Positions 1 through 8,215 of a stretch of 50,404 bases of DNA are shown piece after piece. A program made the translations under genes and the position numbers. The notes under the pieces are model-generated. The model was not told where the DNA came from and did no database searches. It worked only from the letters and a program-made list of their open reading frames with translations. The DNA is from CAYMQB01 sp964392665 (GTDB taxonomy: Bacteria > Hydrothermota > E44-bin80), in the NCBI GenBank assembly GCA_964392665.1, contig CAYMQB010000013.1, forward strand, positions 1-50,404, in the 5' to 3' direction. Numbering within the stretch: the first letter of the stretch is position 1; each line of letters starts with the position of its first letter.

Positions 1-131
1 CGTTGTGTTTCATGCAAAGAGAGACAGTGCAACTAATGCCAACGCACATTTGGCACATTTGCAAGCCCAATCCCACATGCTAACGCTTCAGCTTGCAAAA
101 GAGCCAAATTTTTGCCGACGCACAACCTAAC
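1..131. repeat. Imperfect inverted-repeat element upstream of the NTPase gene
   Basis: Noncoding stretch before the large AT-rich gene. Arms at 49-66 and 91-108 pair at about 15 of 18 positions around a 24-nt loop. The right flank holds ACCTAAC at 125-131, the reverse complement of a GTTRRRY integron core site. The word CCGACGCACA (about 115-124) recurs downstream of the gene near 3940. This resembles, from memory, the long imperfect palindromes flanking accessory genes in Bacteroidetes. The element runs off the window start, so its real extent is unknown. Confidence 0.45.
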
Positions 132-141
132 GATATAAATT

Positions 142-3100
142 ATGACAGGAAGACTTCAACTTATAGAGCAAAAGTTAATTGCCATTGACCCCGCTGGATT
201 TCAAAATCTATGTGATGCCTATTTGATTCTGCGAGAGAATGAATACTCTAGCCTGAATAGAACAGGAAGTCAGTTAGGTAAACAAAAAACGGTACTTGGT
301 ACTCCTGATAGTTTTGTCAGACTGGAGGATAATAAATTAGCATATATAGAATACACAACACAGGCTGAATCTAAAGTTTCAAAAATTATAGATGATATTG
401 ATAAATGCCTAGATGAATCAAAAACAGGAGTGTCTCCTGAAAAATTGTATCAAATCATTGTCTGTTTTAATTCTAGATTAACAATCGAGGAAGAAATTGA
501 AATCCAAAAATATGTAGAATCAAAAAGTAAAAGGATTGAACTTATTGGTATTGATACATTAGCACTTGATATTTTGTCTAAATATGTTTTATTATCAAGA
601 GATTTCTTAGGAATACCAATTGATACAGGACAGATACTTCCTTTTGACAAATTTATTGCTGAATACAACAACAAAGCAAATCAATTATCCACGCCACTGG
701 ATAATGATTTTTTACATAGGAACGAAGAACTTCAAGAAATACTTGATTATCTGAAAACAGGTGACTTGATTTTATTATCTGGTGCCCCTGGTGTTGGGAA
801 AACAAAAATTGGAATTAAAGCCATTCAGGAATTTATCGAAAAAAATAAAACGTATACATCTTATGCTATTGCAAAAAAAGATGTTGACATCTTTGAAGAT
901 TTAAGAATACAATTGAGTGTCGATAAGGATTATATTTTATTAATAGATGACGCAAATAGACAACTTTCTAACTTGACTCAAATCTTAGGAGTGTTTAAGG
1001 AGGACAGAAAAGGAAGGATTAAAATCATAATTACAGTTAGAAATTATGCTCTTAATGATATTTATAAATTGACAAATGACCTAGATAATCATATTATAGA
1101 CATCAAGAGATTTACAGATGAAGAAATAACACAAATAATTGCAAGTGATTCGTTTAAAATTCTCAATAATAAGTATCAAAAGAAAATAGTTGAAATTAGC
1201 GATGGGAATGCAAGACTAGCTGTAATGGCAGCTAGGTTAGCAAATGAAAAACAAACAGAATTTTTGTGGGGTGATGTATCTGATTTATTTGATTCTTATT
1301 TCGACAAGTTTATTTCGGATTTTGACTTATTCCAGAACAAGACAATATTAAAGGTTTTAGGCATAATTTCCTTTTGTTTTACAATCAATAGAAATGATAA
1401 AGCATTCATCGAATCTTTATTAAAACTTTTCGAAATTGACTATTATGATTTTAATGAGGCAATTGAGGAGTTGCATAAAAGAGAATTAATCGAAGTGCAA
1501 TATAATCATGCCCGAATTTCAGAGCAGGTAATGGCAACCTATTTTTTCTATAAAGTTTTTATCAAAGACAATATACTATCATTTAGGCTATTGCTAAATA
1601 ATTTTTTCACGGATTGGAAGTCTCGATTTAAAGATTCAATAATTCCTGCAAATAACTCATTTGGTTATGAGAATGTAATTACAAAGATTGACCATGACCT
1701 TTCTGCTTATTTGCAGTCGATATCGGAAAATGAAGAAGCGGTAATTAATTTTCTTGACTTATTCTGGTTTTATAAACCAGAGGATACAATAGCATATTTT
1801 TACAATAAAACTTCTGAATTACCAGAACCTGAATCTCCTGTTTATTTAACACATTATGACACCAATGATTTTGTTTATGAAAGGGAACAAACAATTGATT
1901 TTGTTTCAAGATTTTTTAACCATTTAACAGAATGGTTTAAACCATCAATAGAATTAGGGTTTGAGTATATCAGGAAAAAACCAGAACACCTTCCTGAATT
2001 TATTAGGAGAATCCGAGAAAACTTGATGTTTGATGAACCAGACGAAAGAATCGGTTTCAAACGGCAGGTTGATTTTATCGATATTTTAATAGAAAATTTC
2101 AACAACAATAAGCCTCATTATATCCCTGCCTTTTTTGCTCTTGCAAAAACATTTTTAGCACACACTTTTAGTGTAACACATGGTGGAAGAAAGCACACGA
2201 TTTCATGGTATAATTATCCATTACCATTTTATGAGGTCACGAAGAAACTAAGAACTAAAATATGGGAAACACTTTTTGAAAGCTACGAAACCTTTCCTAA
2301 TGAAGTATTTGATGTAATTAAGGATTTTAAACCAACTCATCATGATTTAGTTCCTGAGATAATGGATTATGATTTGAGTCTTTTGATACCATTTATTTCT
2401 GACAAGTTATCACCTAATATTTTCAAACATGCTTATTTTATGCATGACATGATTTATTGGAATGACAGGGAAGAAAATATCACAAATAGGTCTTATCGTG
2501 ATTTGAAGCAAAAGTTTCTTACTGAAGAGTATTCCATGTTTTGCAAATTAGACTGGAATAGGTTAAGAGATAAAAACGACTTTGAATTTGATAATTGGAA
2601 AGAATATGACAATCTCAAATCTGAGGAGATAAGGAAAAATTTTGTTTTTAAAGATGAATCGGAATTTGATAAATTATTAAAAACTATTAGCAACATTCAA
2701 TCTATAAAAGAAAACAACCATTTTTCGGCTAGTCAATCCATAGATATTGTTGTTGAAGAGAATTTCTTGCAAAATCCAGAAATTGGTTTTAAACTTCTGA
2801 GAACAATATTGAATAATTATCCGTCAGGATTACATTTACTGTATAGGTCATTTAAAACAGTCACTAATGAATCAGATGAATGGTGTTTAAGACTTTGGAA
2901 TGAACTTGAAAAATGGGATAATGAAAATTCACTTTTTTGGCGCATAAACTTCTTTAACTATTTGCCTGATTCTTATATTAATGAACACTATTGTACAAAG
3001 CTATTTGCTACAATTCAAAGTATTGATAGATATGCTTATTTGTATTTAGAGTTATACCCAAAGTTCAACCTAATTGACAAACATATATCAAAGAATATAT

Positions 3101-3894
3101 TAGAAACGGTTGCTAATAAAATAGATAAATTAAATATCACTATTGCATATTCAGACGATGTGTTTGAAAAAAACATAGACCTTTTTGAAAATGATTATGA
3201 GTTAATAAAACGTTCATATTTTCAGCAATACAATACTAATCATTCGCAAATTTTTGATTTTGAAGGAAAAGGATTTGCAAAAATATTTGAGACTCGTCCT
3301 GAATTTTTAAAAGATTTTGTTTCAAAATACTACACAGACCATTCATTGAGCAACAGAGATACTAGATTAAAACTCAATTTCCTTTGGAATAATAATTTGA
3401 ATTTTGGAATTATTGAAGAGTCAATAGATTTAGTTATTGAAAGAAATCCTTATTTGGGAATTGGAGACCATTCGATTAATATTTTCTTTAACGAACTAAA
3501 TGACGAACAGTTAATTACTGCAAAGGAATTTGTTAAACAATATCTTGCAACAAATAAAAATGATTATCGGAAGCTAAACCTAATATTTGATGGGATAAGA
3601 CATTGTTTCGATGCCTTTTTTGAGGAACTATTTCTTTATTTTTTAGAAATAAATTCACAACCTGAGACATTTCAGAAAATAGATTGGGTTGGTAATGTTG
3701 GAGTTCAGGTTGGCGAAGTAAATTTTGGAGAATTGTATATTAAAAGATGGGAGAATATATTAGAGATTGTAAATAAATCAAAAGACACCTTAGCAATGAT
3801 TCCAATTAAAGCATTTCTGAAAAAGAAAATAACAGAACATCACAAAAGAGCTGAACATGAAAGAGAAATGAAATTCTTAAGACCTGATTGGTAG
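142..3894 (+). CDS. Nuclease-like/STAND P-loop NTPase, probable defence protein
   Basis: 1250 residues. Residues 1-165 look like a PD-(D/E)XK nuclease fold: a GTPDSF stretch (D56) followed by IEYTTQ (E70, Q74 in the usual Lys position). Residues 190-450 form a P-loop NTPase: Walker A GAPGVGKT at 214-221, Walker B ILLIDD at 265-270, and a sensor-like TVR near 300. The remaining 800 residues are helix-rich with no motif I recognise. This layout matches the nSTAND3-type group of predicted NTPases, often found in anti-phage islands; STAND proteins typically oligomerise on sensing a trigger and activate the fused effector. The gene is clearly more AT-rich than its neighbours and has no Shine-Dalgarno before ATG 142, unlike most resident genes. 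Both suggest transfer, perhaps from Bacteroidetes. The nuclease assignment rests on short motifs and the target is unknown. Confidence 0.75.
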   Translation: MTGRLQLIEQKLIAIDPAGFQNLCDAYLILRENEYSSLNRTGSQLGKQKTVLGTPDSFVRLEDNKLAYIEYTTQAESKVSKIIDDIDKCLDESKTGVSPEKLYQIIVCFNSRLTIEEEIEIQKYVESKSKRIELIGIDTLALDILSKYVLLSRDFLGIPIDTGQILPFDKFIAEYNNKANQLSTPLDNDFLHRNEELQEILDYLKTGDLILLSGAPGVGKTKIGIKAIQEFIEKNKTYTSYAIAKKDVDIFEDLRIQLSVDKDYILLIDDANRQLSNLTQILGVFKEDRKGRIKIIITVRNYALNDIYKLTNDLDNHIIDIKRFTDEEITQIIASDSFKILNNKYQKKIVEISDGNARLAVMAARLANEKQTEFLWGDVSDLFDSYFDKFISDFDLFQNKTILKVLGIISFCFTINRNDKAFIESLLKLFEIDYYDFNEAIEELHKRELIEVQYNHARISEQVMATYFFYKVFIKDNILSFRLLLNNFFTDWKSRFKDSIIPANNSFGYENVITKIDHDLSAYLQSISENEEAVINFLDLFWFYKPEDTIAYFYNKTSELPEPESPVYLTHYDTNDFVYEREQTIDFVSRFFNHLTEWFKPSIELGFEYIRKKPEHLPEFIRRIRENLMFDEPDERIGFKRQVDFIDILIENFNNNKPHYIPAFFALAKTFLAHTFSVTHGGRKHTISWYNYPLPFYEVTKKLRTKIWETLFESYETFPNEVFDVIKDFKPTHHDLVPEIMDYDLSLLIPFISDKLSPNIFKHAYFMHDMIYWNDREENITNRSYRDLKQKFLTEEYSMFCKLDWNRLRDKNDFEFDNWKEYDNLKSEEIRKNFVFKDESEFDKLLKTISNIQSIKENNHFSASQSIDIVVEENFLQNPEIGFKLLRTILNNYPSGLHLLYRSFKTVTNESDEWCLRLWNELEKWDNENSLFWRINFFNYLPDSYINEHYCTKLFATIQSIDRYAYLYLELYPKFNLIDKHISKNILETVANKIDKLNITIAYSDDVFEKNIDLFENDYELIKRSYFQQYNTNHSQIFDFEGKGFAKIFETRPEFLKDFVSKYYTDHSLSNRDTRLKLNFLWNNNLNFGIIEESIDLVIERNPYLGIGDHSINIFFNELNDEQLITAKEFVKQYLATNKNDYRKLNLIFDGIRHCFDAFFEELFLYFLEINSQPETFQKIDWVGNVGVQVGEVNFGELYIKRWENILEIVNKSKDTLAMIPIKAFLKKKITEHHKRAEHEREMKFLRPDW

Positions 3895-3897
3895 CCA

Positions 3898-4017
3898 ACC
3901 CATCGCAACCATACACATTGCCAAGTCGCTCAAAAAGCCCGACGCACAGACCAAAACTTGTCAAAGAGTATGGCTGCCCCATCGCACAGGCAGACTGAGG
4001 AGAATAAAGCACGAAAA
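3898..4017. repeat. Inverted-repeat spacer downstream of the NTPase gene
   Basis: Noncoding. GCAACCATAC near 3905-3915 pairs with GTATGGCTGC near 3968-3977 (9 of 10), and CCGACGCACA near 3940 repeats the word at about 115-124 upstream of the gene. The same word on both sides suggests the flanks belong to one repeat family that moved with the gene. Confidence 0.4.
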
Positions 4018-4146
4018 CACAACAATAAATATACGTAATGCGGGGCGATTTGGTAAATTTAAAGTTTAGTGCATTTAATAAACAATATAGCGGTTTGACA
4101 GTGAAGTGCCTTGAAATCCCGCACTACGCATATTCGAGCCGTTAGA
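4018..4146 (+). repeat. attC-like long hairpin ending in GTTAGAT
   Basis: Arms of about 17 nt, at about 4029-4046 and 4114-4133, carry TGCGGG and CCCGCA and pair with only a few mismatches. The outer edges are AAC on the left and GTTAGAT (4141-4147) on the right, separated from the stem by 5-7 unpaired bases. GTTAGAT fits the integron R' core GTTRRRY, and AAC is the conserved part of the partner R'' box, although the rest of R'' does not fit. That geometry is attC-like. No integrase is present in the window. Confidence 0.45.
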
Positions 4147-4365
4147 TTAGATATAGACGATCCAGGTTCTTCAGAAGTCATTTTACCCGCAAAGCATAAA
4201 AACGAGTTAGATTGGGATACTATGAATAAACTAGCAAATGAAAACCCAGATTTCAGAGAATTTTCAAAAAGAATAAAGATAGCTCTCTCAAGCAAAGAAA
4301 TTAGAAAAGAGAAATACGATAAGGTTTATAAAACCGAAGAATTTATTGGGAAGCTTAAAAGATGA
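4141..4365 (+). pseudogene. Headless reading frame, probable C-terminal gene fragment
   Basis: An open frame of about 74 codons runs out of the right edge of the attC-like hairpin to a TGA at 4363. It has no plausible start near its beginning; the first ATG is at about 4222, leaving only 47 codons. Lysine/glutamate-rich and helical (DWDTMNKLANENPDF). I do not recognise the family. It may be the 3' part of a gene whose 5' part was replaced by the repeat, or a small cassette gene using the internal ATG. Confidence 0.35.
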
Positions 4366-4382
4366 GTTTATGCTGGCCTTCC

Positions 4383-4465
4383 GATAACAAGCGGGTATCT
4401 GGCTCAGGCTTGCAGCCTTCACCCAAATCGCTTTCGGCGACTTCACATACCCGTTGGACATTAAC
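4383..4465. repeat. Second attC-like hairpin
   Basis: Begins right after the fragment's stop codon. GCGGGTAT near 4391-4398 pairs with ATACCCG near 4448-4454, followed at once by GTTGGAC, a match to GTTRRRY. The left edge reads ATAAC. Sitting directly 3' of a short frame is where an integron cassette carries its attC. The stem is short and the spacing differs from classical attC. Confidence 0.35.
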
Positions 4466-4744
4466 CATATCGAAATTTAATCGCAATTTATTAATTCTTA
4501 TTGCCAGCTTCTTGGTTGCAATCATATTAACGATATGCGCACGAGAAAAAATAATGCTTTTCCACTACAATTATTAAATCATCCGAAACCATAAAATCCT
4601 AAAAATCTGCGTTCATCAGCGTCTTATTTGACAGTACAGGAAATTATAGATTGGATTTATATCTCTTGATTTCTCTTCCAATCCCTGTCAATTTTGTTTT
4701 TTTCTTGACTTATTTTTTTCGCTGTGTTATAAGATTTCTGTTGT
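4466..4744. other. Gene-free spacer before tRNA-Phe
   Basis: AT-rich, with no convincing gene. A stretch near 4603-4623 (AAAATCTGCGTTCATCAGCG) resembles a short intergenic repeat seen in many genomes. A tRNA promoter lies at its right end. Confidence 0.4.
4705..4733 (+). promoter_or_regulatory. Promoter of tRNA-Phe
   Basis: TTGACT (4705-4710), 17-nt spacer, TATAAG (4728-4733). The mature tRNA starts 12 nt after the -10 box, so transcription would begin close to the tRNA 5' end. Confidence 0.75.
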
Positions 4745-4820
4745 GCCGGGGTAGCTCAGTTGGTAGAGCACAGGACTGAAAATCCTGGTGTCCGCAGTTC
4801 AATTCTGCGCCCCGGCACCA
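4745..4820 (+). tRNA. tRNA-Phe (GAA)
   Basis: Full cloverleaf: acceptor GCCGGGG/CCCCGGC, U8-A9, D arm GCTC...GAGC, anticodon stem CAGGA/TCCTG with loop CTGAAAA giving anticodon GAA, T arm with TTCAATT, discriminator A and an encoded CCA (4818-4820). A copy of its 3' 17 nt recurs 158 nt downstream. Confidence 0.97.
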
Positions 4821-4956
4821 CTACCACATGTTTCTGAATCGCTCATTTCTTCCTCTCACATCACCATCCCTTCCCATCAGAAACGGTCGTTGCCTTGGGA
4901 GGAGAATAACTCCTGAAACGCTCATTGCCTTGAAAAGTCAGAAACTTCTGGAATGC

Positions 4957-4973
4957 TCAATTCTGCGCCCCGG
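4957..4973 (+). repeat. Direct repeat of the tRNA-Phe 3' end
   Basis: TCAATTCTGCGCCCCGG at 4957-4973 is an exact copy of 4799-4815, the T-arm/acceptor 3' part of tRNA-Phe. Such duplications are typical attachment-site scars of elements that integrate at tRNA genes. The enclosed 140 nt carry no gene, so this could be a scar after loss of an element or simple local duplication. Confidence 0.6.
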
Positions 4974-5070
4974 GATTACCACCTTATTATTTCAAAGACA
5001 AAATTGAAGTAAATATTGGGAAAGGTGATATGCTATTTCATCTTTTAGACAACAAAATAAAGAAATTTAT

Positions 5071-5099
5071 TTGACATAATTACCTTAATGTGTTACATT
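5071..5099 (+). promoter_or_regulatory. Promoter of the ptb-fabH operon
   Basis: TTGACA (5071-5076), 17-nt spacer, TACATT (5094-5099) preceded by an extended -10 TG at 5091-5092. It lies about 40 nt upstream of ATG 5140. Confidence 0.65.
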
Positions 5100-5139
5100 A
5101 AACAGAAATTTTAATCGTTTGTTAAGAGGAGGTTCGTAG

Positions 5140-6048
5140 ATGCCGATTAAAACACTTGACGAAATGCTTGAAACGGTAAAAAGCTCAAAAAACAGAAGAG
5201 TTGCGATAGCAAATGGAAATGATCCTCATACAATAGAAGCCGCGGAGAGAGCAGTAAAAGAAGATGTTGTTGACATTACGCTTGTAGGAGATAAACGAAA
5301 GATAGAAAAGGTCGCACTCGACAAAAAGATTGACCTCAGCCTTTTTCAGATTATTGATGAGAGGGATGAATTTAAAGCAGGCAAAATGGCGCTTCTCATG
5401 GTTAAAAATAGGGAAGCAGAGATTCTTATGAAAGGTTTAATCAGCTCCGCCTACTATATGAGATTAATACTGGACAAAGAAGAGGGTTTGTTACCTCCGG
5501 GTAGAATCTTGAGTCACGTAGCAGTACTTGACTCACCGAATTATCCAAAACTCATTTTTGCCGCTGATGTAGCAGTTATACCGCTTCCCAATCTTTTAGA
5601 GAAGGTGCAAATGCTTAATTATTGTATAGAGATCGCTCATATGTTTGACATAGAGAAACCAAAAGCAGCAATTATTGCTGCAACTGAGAAGGTCTCTCCG
5701 AAAATGGGAGCAACGATTGAAGCTGCGATAATTTCACAGATGGCAAGAAGAGGTCAGATAAAGGGTGCAATCGTTGACGGTCCTCTTGCACTCGATGTTG
5801 CAGTGAGCAAAGAGTGTTGTGAAATAAAAGGACTTAACAGCCCTGTGGGTGGTGATGCCGATATAATGATTTTTCCTAGTATAGAAGCAGGTAATGCTTT
5901 TTATAAATCTATTACTCAGTTAGGAAAAGGAAAGCTTGCAGCCCTTGTAACGGGCACAAGTGCTCCCTGCATTCTTACATCACGTGCAGATTCAGAAGAT
6001 TCGAAGTTTCTTTCCATTGCACTTGCTGCAAAAACAGTAAAGGAGTAA
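5140..6048 (+). CDS. ptb: Phosphate butyryltransferase
   Basis: 302 residues, the normal length. Ptb interconverts butyryl-CoA (or branched short acyl-CoA) plus phosphate with acyl-phosphate plus CoA in the cytosol; a kinase then makes ATP. Family signatures seen: ILSHVAV, SPKMGATIEAAIISQM, RGQIKGAIVDGPLALD, GGDADIMIFPSIEAGN and a closing TSRADS. Strong RBS AGAGGAGG before ATG 5140. The stop overlaps the fabH start (TAATG). No butyrate kinase gene lies in the window. Phosphate acetyltransferase is the nearest alternative, but the VDGPLALD/IEAGN pattern favours Ptb. Pairing with fabH and the oxidoreductase suggests acyl-CoA from 2-oxoacids as substrate (inference). Confidence 0.9.
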   Translation: MPIKTLDEMLETVKSSKNRRVAIANGNDPHTIEAAERAVKEDVVDITLVGDKRKIEKVALDKKIDLSLFQIIDERDEFKAGKMALLMVKNREAEILMKGLISSAYYMRLILDKEEGLLPPGRILSHVAVLDSPNYPKLIFAADVAVIPLPNLLEKVQMLNYCIEIAHMFDIEKPKAAIIAATEKVSPKMGATIEAAIISQMARRGQIKGAIVDGPLALDVAVSKECCEIKGLNSPVGGDADIMIFPSIEAGNAFYKSITQLGKGKLAALVTGTSAPCILTSRADSEDSKFLSIALAAKTVKE

Positions 6049-7034
6049 TGTTGAAGGTTTCAAAAATAATCGCAACAGGTTCATACCTGCCGGAGAAGGT
6101 TTTAACGAACTTCGACCTGGAGAAAATGGTCGATACGACCGACGAGTGGATAAAAACGAGGACAGGAATAGAGGAAAGGCATATTGCTTCTGAAAACGAA
6201 GCCTCATCTGATCTTGTTGTGAAGGCATCAGAAGAGGCGCTGAAGGTAGCTCACATCGATGCAAAGGACATAGATACAATTGTTATTGGAACTATTTCGC
6301 CAGACACGCTTTTCCCATCAACAGGTTGTTGGGTTGGTTCAAAATTGGGTATTCCTGGTATTCCTGCATTTGATGTAAGTGCTGCATGTTCTGGCTTTCT
6401 TTATGCTCTTATTGTTGCAGATAGTTTAATTAAGGCAGGAACTGCTAAAAGGGTTCTTGTCGGCGGTGTAGAGGTGTTAACAAGGATTACTGACTGGGAT
6501 AACCGCTCATCTTGTGTGCTTTTTGGTGATGGTGCAGGGGTTGTCATACTCGAAGAGTCGAACGATGATTCCGGTATCCTTTCTTCATACTGGGGTGCCG
6601 ACGGAACGCTTGGGGAGCTTTTAGTTCAACCTGCCGGAGGATCCAGAATGCCAGCAAGTCACGAAACCGTTGATAAGCATCTTCACACCATTCAAATGAA
6701 AGGTAATGAAGTGTTTAAGCACGCCGTAAAGAAAATGGCCCTTTCTGCAGGAAAGGCTCTTGAAATTGCAGGTGTAAAGCCAGAAGAAATCGCACTTTTT
6801 ATTCCCCATCAGGCAAACATAAGGATCATCGATGCAACAATAAAGAGATTTGGCATCCCGCGGGAGAAAACGATGGTGACGATAGATAAGATTGGTAATA
6901 TTTCCTCAGCGACGATACCTATTTCACTTGATTGGGCAGTAAAGGGGGGTAGGGTTAAGAAAAATGATTTAATACTACTCGATGCCTTTGGGGGAGGTTT
7001 TACCTGGGGTTCAGCACTTATCAGGTGGGGATAA
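6048..7034 (+). CDS. fabH: 3-oxoacyl-ACP synthase III
   Basis: 328 residues. FabH condenses an acyl-CoA primer with malonyl-ACP to start fatty acid synthesis. The Cys-His-Asn triad is complete: C114 in SAACSGF, H254 in PHQAN, N284 in IGNISSATIP. The C-terminus GGGFTWGSALIRW is typical. Start ATG 6048 overlaps the ptb stop, with AAAGGAG just upstream inside ptb, so translation is coupled. FabH primer choice sets straight versus branched chains; lying between ptb and a 2-oxoacid oxidoreductase makes branched or short acyl-CoA primers plausible (inference). Confidence 0.95.
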   Translation: MLKVSKIIATGSYLPEKVLTNFDLEKMVDTTDEWIKTRTGIEERHIASENEASSDLVVKASEEALKVAHIDAKDIDTIVIGTISPDTLFPSTGCWVGSKLGIPGIPAFDVSAACSGFLYALIVADSLIKAGTAKRVLVGGVEVLTRITDWDNRSSCVLFGDGAGVVILEESNDDSGILSSYWGADGTLGELLVQPAGGSRMPASHETVDKHLHTIQMKGNEVFKHAVKKMALSAGKALEIAGVKPEEIALFIPHQANIRIIDATIKRFGIPREKTMVTIDKIGNISSATIPISLDWAVKGGRVKKNDLILLDAFGGGFTWGSALIRWG

Positions 7035-7367
7035 GGGAAGAATGGAGAGAGAAGAGGAATGAGAGAAGTGGGAAAAGAGTATCGGAGTAAAGGAACAAAT
7101 ACTAAGGATAAAGGATGAAGTGTAAAAAACACACTGCATGCTGTAAACCCTATATGACCACTACGATATCATGCAAGAATGTATTTTACGTGGCATACAG
7201 GGCAGGTGATACGCTCTAAATAGAATTATGAGAGTGCTTCGACAGAAATTATGTAAGAAGACTCGCAATGACCAATGACCAATGACGAATAACCAATTAC
7301 TAATTCCTAGTTACTAAATTACTTAATTACTAAATTACTAAATTACTAAATACAGGAGGTAGAATCT
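7035..7367. repeat. Repeat-rich gap: purine-rich block and AT microrepeats
   Basis: No gene. 7035-7118 is almost purely purine on the + strand and contains GAGTATCGGAG (7077-7087) and AAGGATAAAGGAT (7104-7116); both words recur in the gap at 31900-32074. 7268-7288 has three copies of the heptamer AATGACC/G. 7312-7350 is a run of AAATTACT-like octamers ending at the porG ribosome binding site (AGGAGG at 7353-7358). Confidence 0.6.
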
Positions 7368-7928
7368 ATGATTGAAATTAGGGTGCATGGAAGGGGAGGT
7401 CAGGGTGCTGTGGTAGCCTCAAAAGCATTAGCAATTGCTGTTGCAAATGAAGGAAGATATGTGCAGTCCTTTCCTGAATTCGGCGTTGAAAGAAGGGGTG
7501 CACCTGTCTATGCTTTTACACGGATAGATGATAAGGAGATATATGTCCGTACAAAGATTTACAATCCCGATCATATAGTGGTGCTTGACCCTACACTGAT
7601 AGATGCAATAGATGTGACAGATGGATTGAAGAAAGGTGGTTGGATACTAATCAATACTACAAAGAAATCATCTGATTTTCCTGACTTAGTTAAAGACTAC
7701 AGGATTGCAACTGTAGATGCTTACTCTATTGCTAACAAGTACGGTTTGGGTTCTAAGGCTTCGCCTATCGTAAATACAGCAATACTGGGAGGTTTTGTAA
7801 AGATATCAGGAGTTGTCTCCCTGGATACACTGGTAGGAGCTATAAAAGAAGTTGTTCCTATAAAACCCGAAGACAACGCTAAAGCTGCGAGAGAAGCATA
7901 CGATTCTGTTAAGTTTGAGGAGGAATAA
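7368..7928 (+). CDS. porG: 2-oxoacid:ferredoxin oxidoreductase, gamma subunit
   Basis: 186 residues. Gamma subunit of the heterotetrameric pyruvate/2-ketoisovalerate:ferredoxin oxidoreductase, which helps bind CoA. Opens with the family signature HGRGGQGAVVASKALA and has SFPEFGVERRGAPV at about 38-51. AGGAGG precedes ATG 7368. Its stop overlaps the delta start (TAATG at 7926-7930). Gamma-delta-alpha-beta is the classical four-subunit order. Pyruvate and branched-chain versions cannot be told apart safely by eye, so the por symbols here mean the family. Confidence 0.9.
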   Translation: MIEIRVHGRGGQGAVVASKALAIAVANEGRYVQSFPEFGVERRGAPVYAFTRIDDKEIYVRTKIYNPDHIVVLDPTLIDAIDVTDGLKKGGWILINTTKKSSDFPDLVKDYRIATVDAYSIANKYGLGSKASPIVNTAILGGFVKISGVVSLDTLVGAIKEVVPIKPEDNAKAAREAYDSVKFEEE

Positions 7929-8215
7929 TGTCTAAAAAAAAGATCATATATAAAAGTGCCAGGGATATTCCCTTAAATGCAATGTCGGTTGACACTATGT
8001 TGTTCAATAAGACAGGTGCATGGCGCAATGTGAGACCGGTTATAGATTATGAGAAGTGCATAAAATGTATGATATGCTGGAAGTTCTGTCCTGATATTTC
8101 GATATATATTGAGGACGATAAACCCGTGATAGATTATGATTACTGCAAGGGATGCGGAATTTGCGTGGAGGAATGCCCGAAAAAATGTATATCTCTTGTA
8201 GAGGAGGGGAAATGA
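7928..8215 (+). CDS. porD: 2-oxoacid:ferredoxin oxidoreductase, delta (ferredoxin) subunit
   Basis: 95 residues with two complete [4Fe-4S] motifs: C44/C47/C50/C54 and C73/C76/C79/C83, each followed by Pro. It passes electrons from the TPP centre in beta to soluble ferredoxin. The N-terminal 30 residues match the PorD leader. Its TGA overlaps the alpha ATG (8212-8215). Confidence 0.95.
   Translation: MSKKKIIYKSARDIPLNAMSVDTMLFNKTGAWRNVRPVIDYEKCIKCMICWKFCPDISIYIEDDKPVIDYDYCKGCGICVEECPKKCISLVEEGK

Larger units (their letters stand above)
4821..5139. other. Gene-free spacer with repeats and ptb promoter
   Basis: Contains the tRNA 3' repeat, two diverged copies of a block of about 17 nt (GAAACGnTCnTTGCCTTG near 4880 and 4915), and the ptb promoter with its leader. 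No gene is seen. Confidence 0.5.

Noticed and set aside
1..4465. Complete transposon or prophage
   Set aside because: No transposase, integrase or phage structural gene is visible; only repeats and composition suggest mobility.
4362..4577. 71-codon frame after the gene fragment
   Set aside because: It spans the attC-like hairpin, is low in recognisable structure and starts at the end of the fragment without a ribosome binding site.
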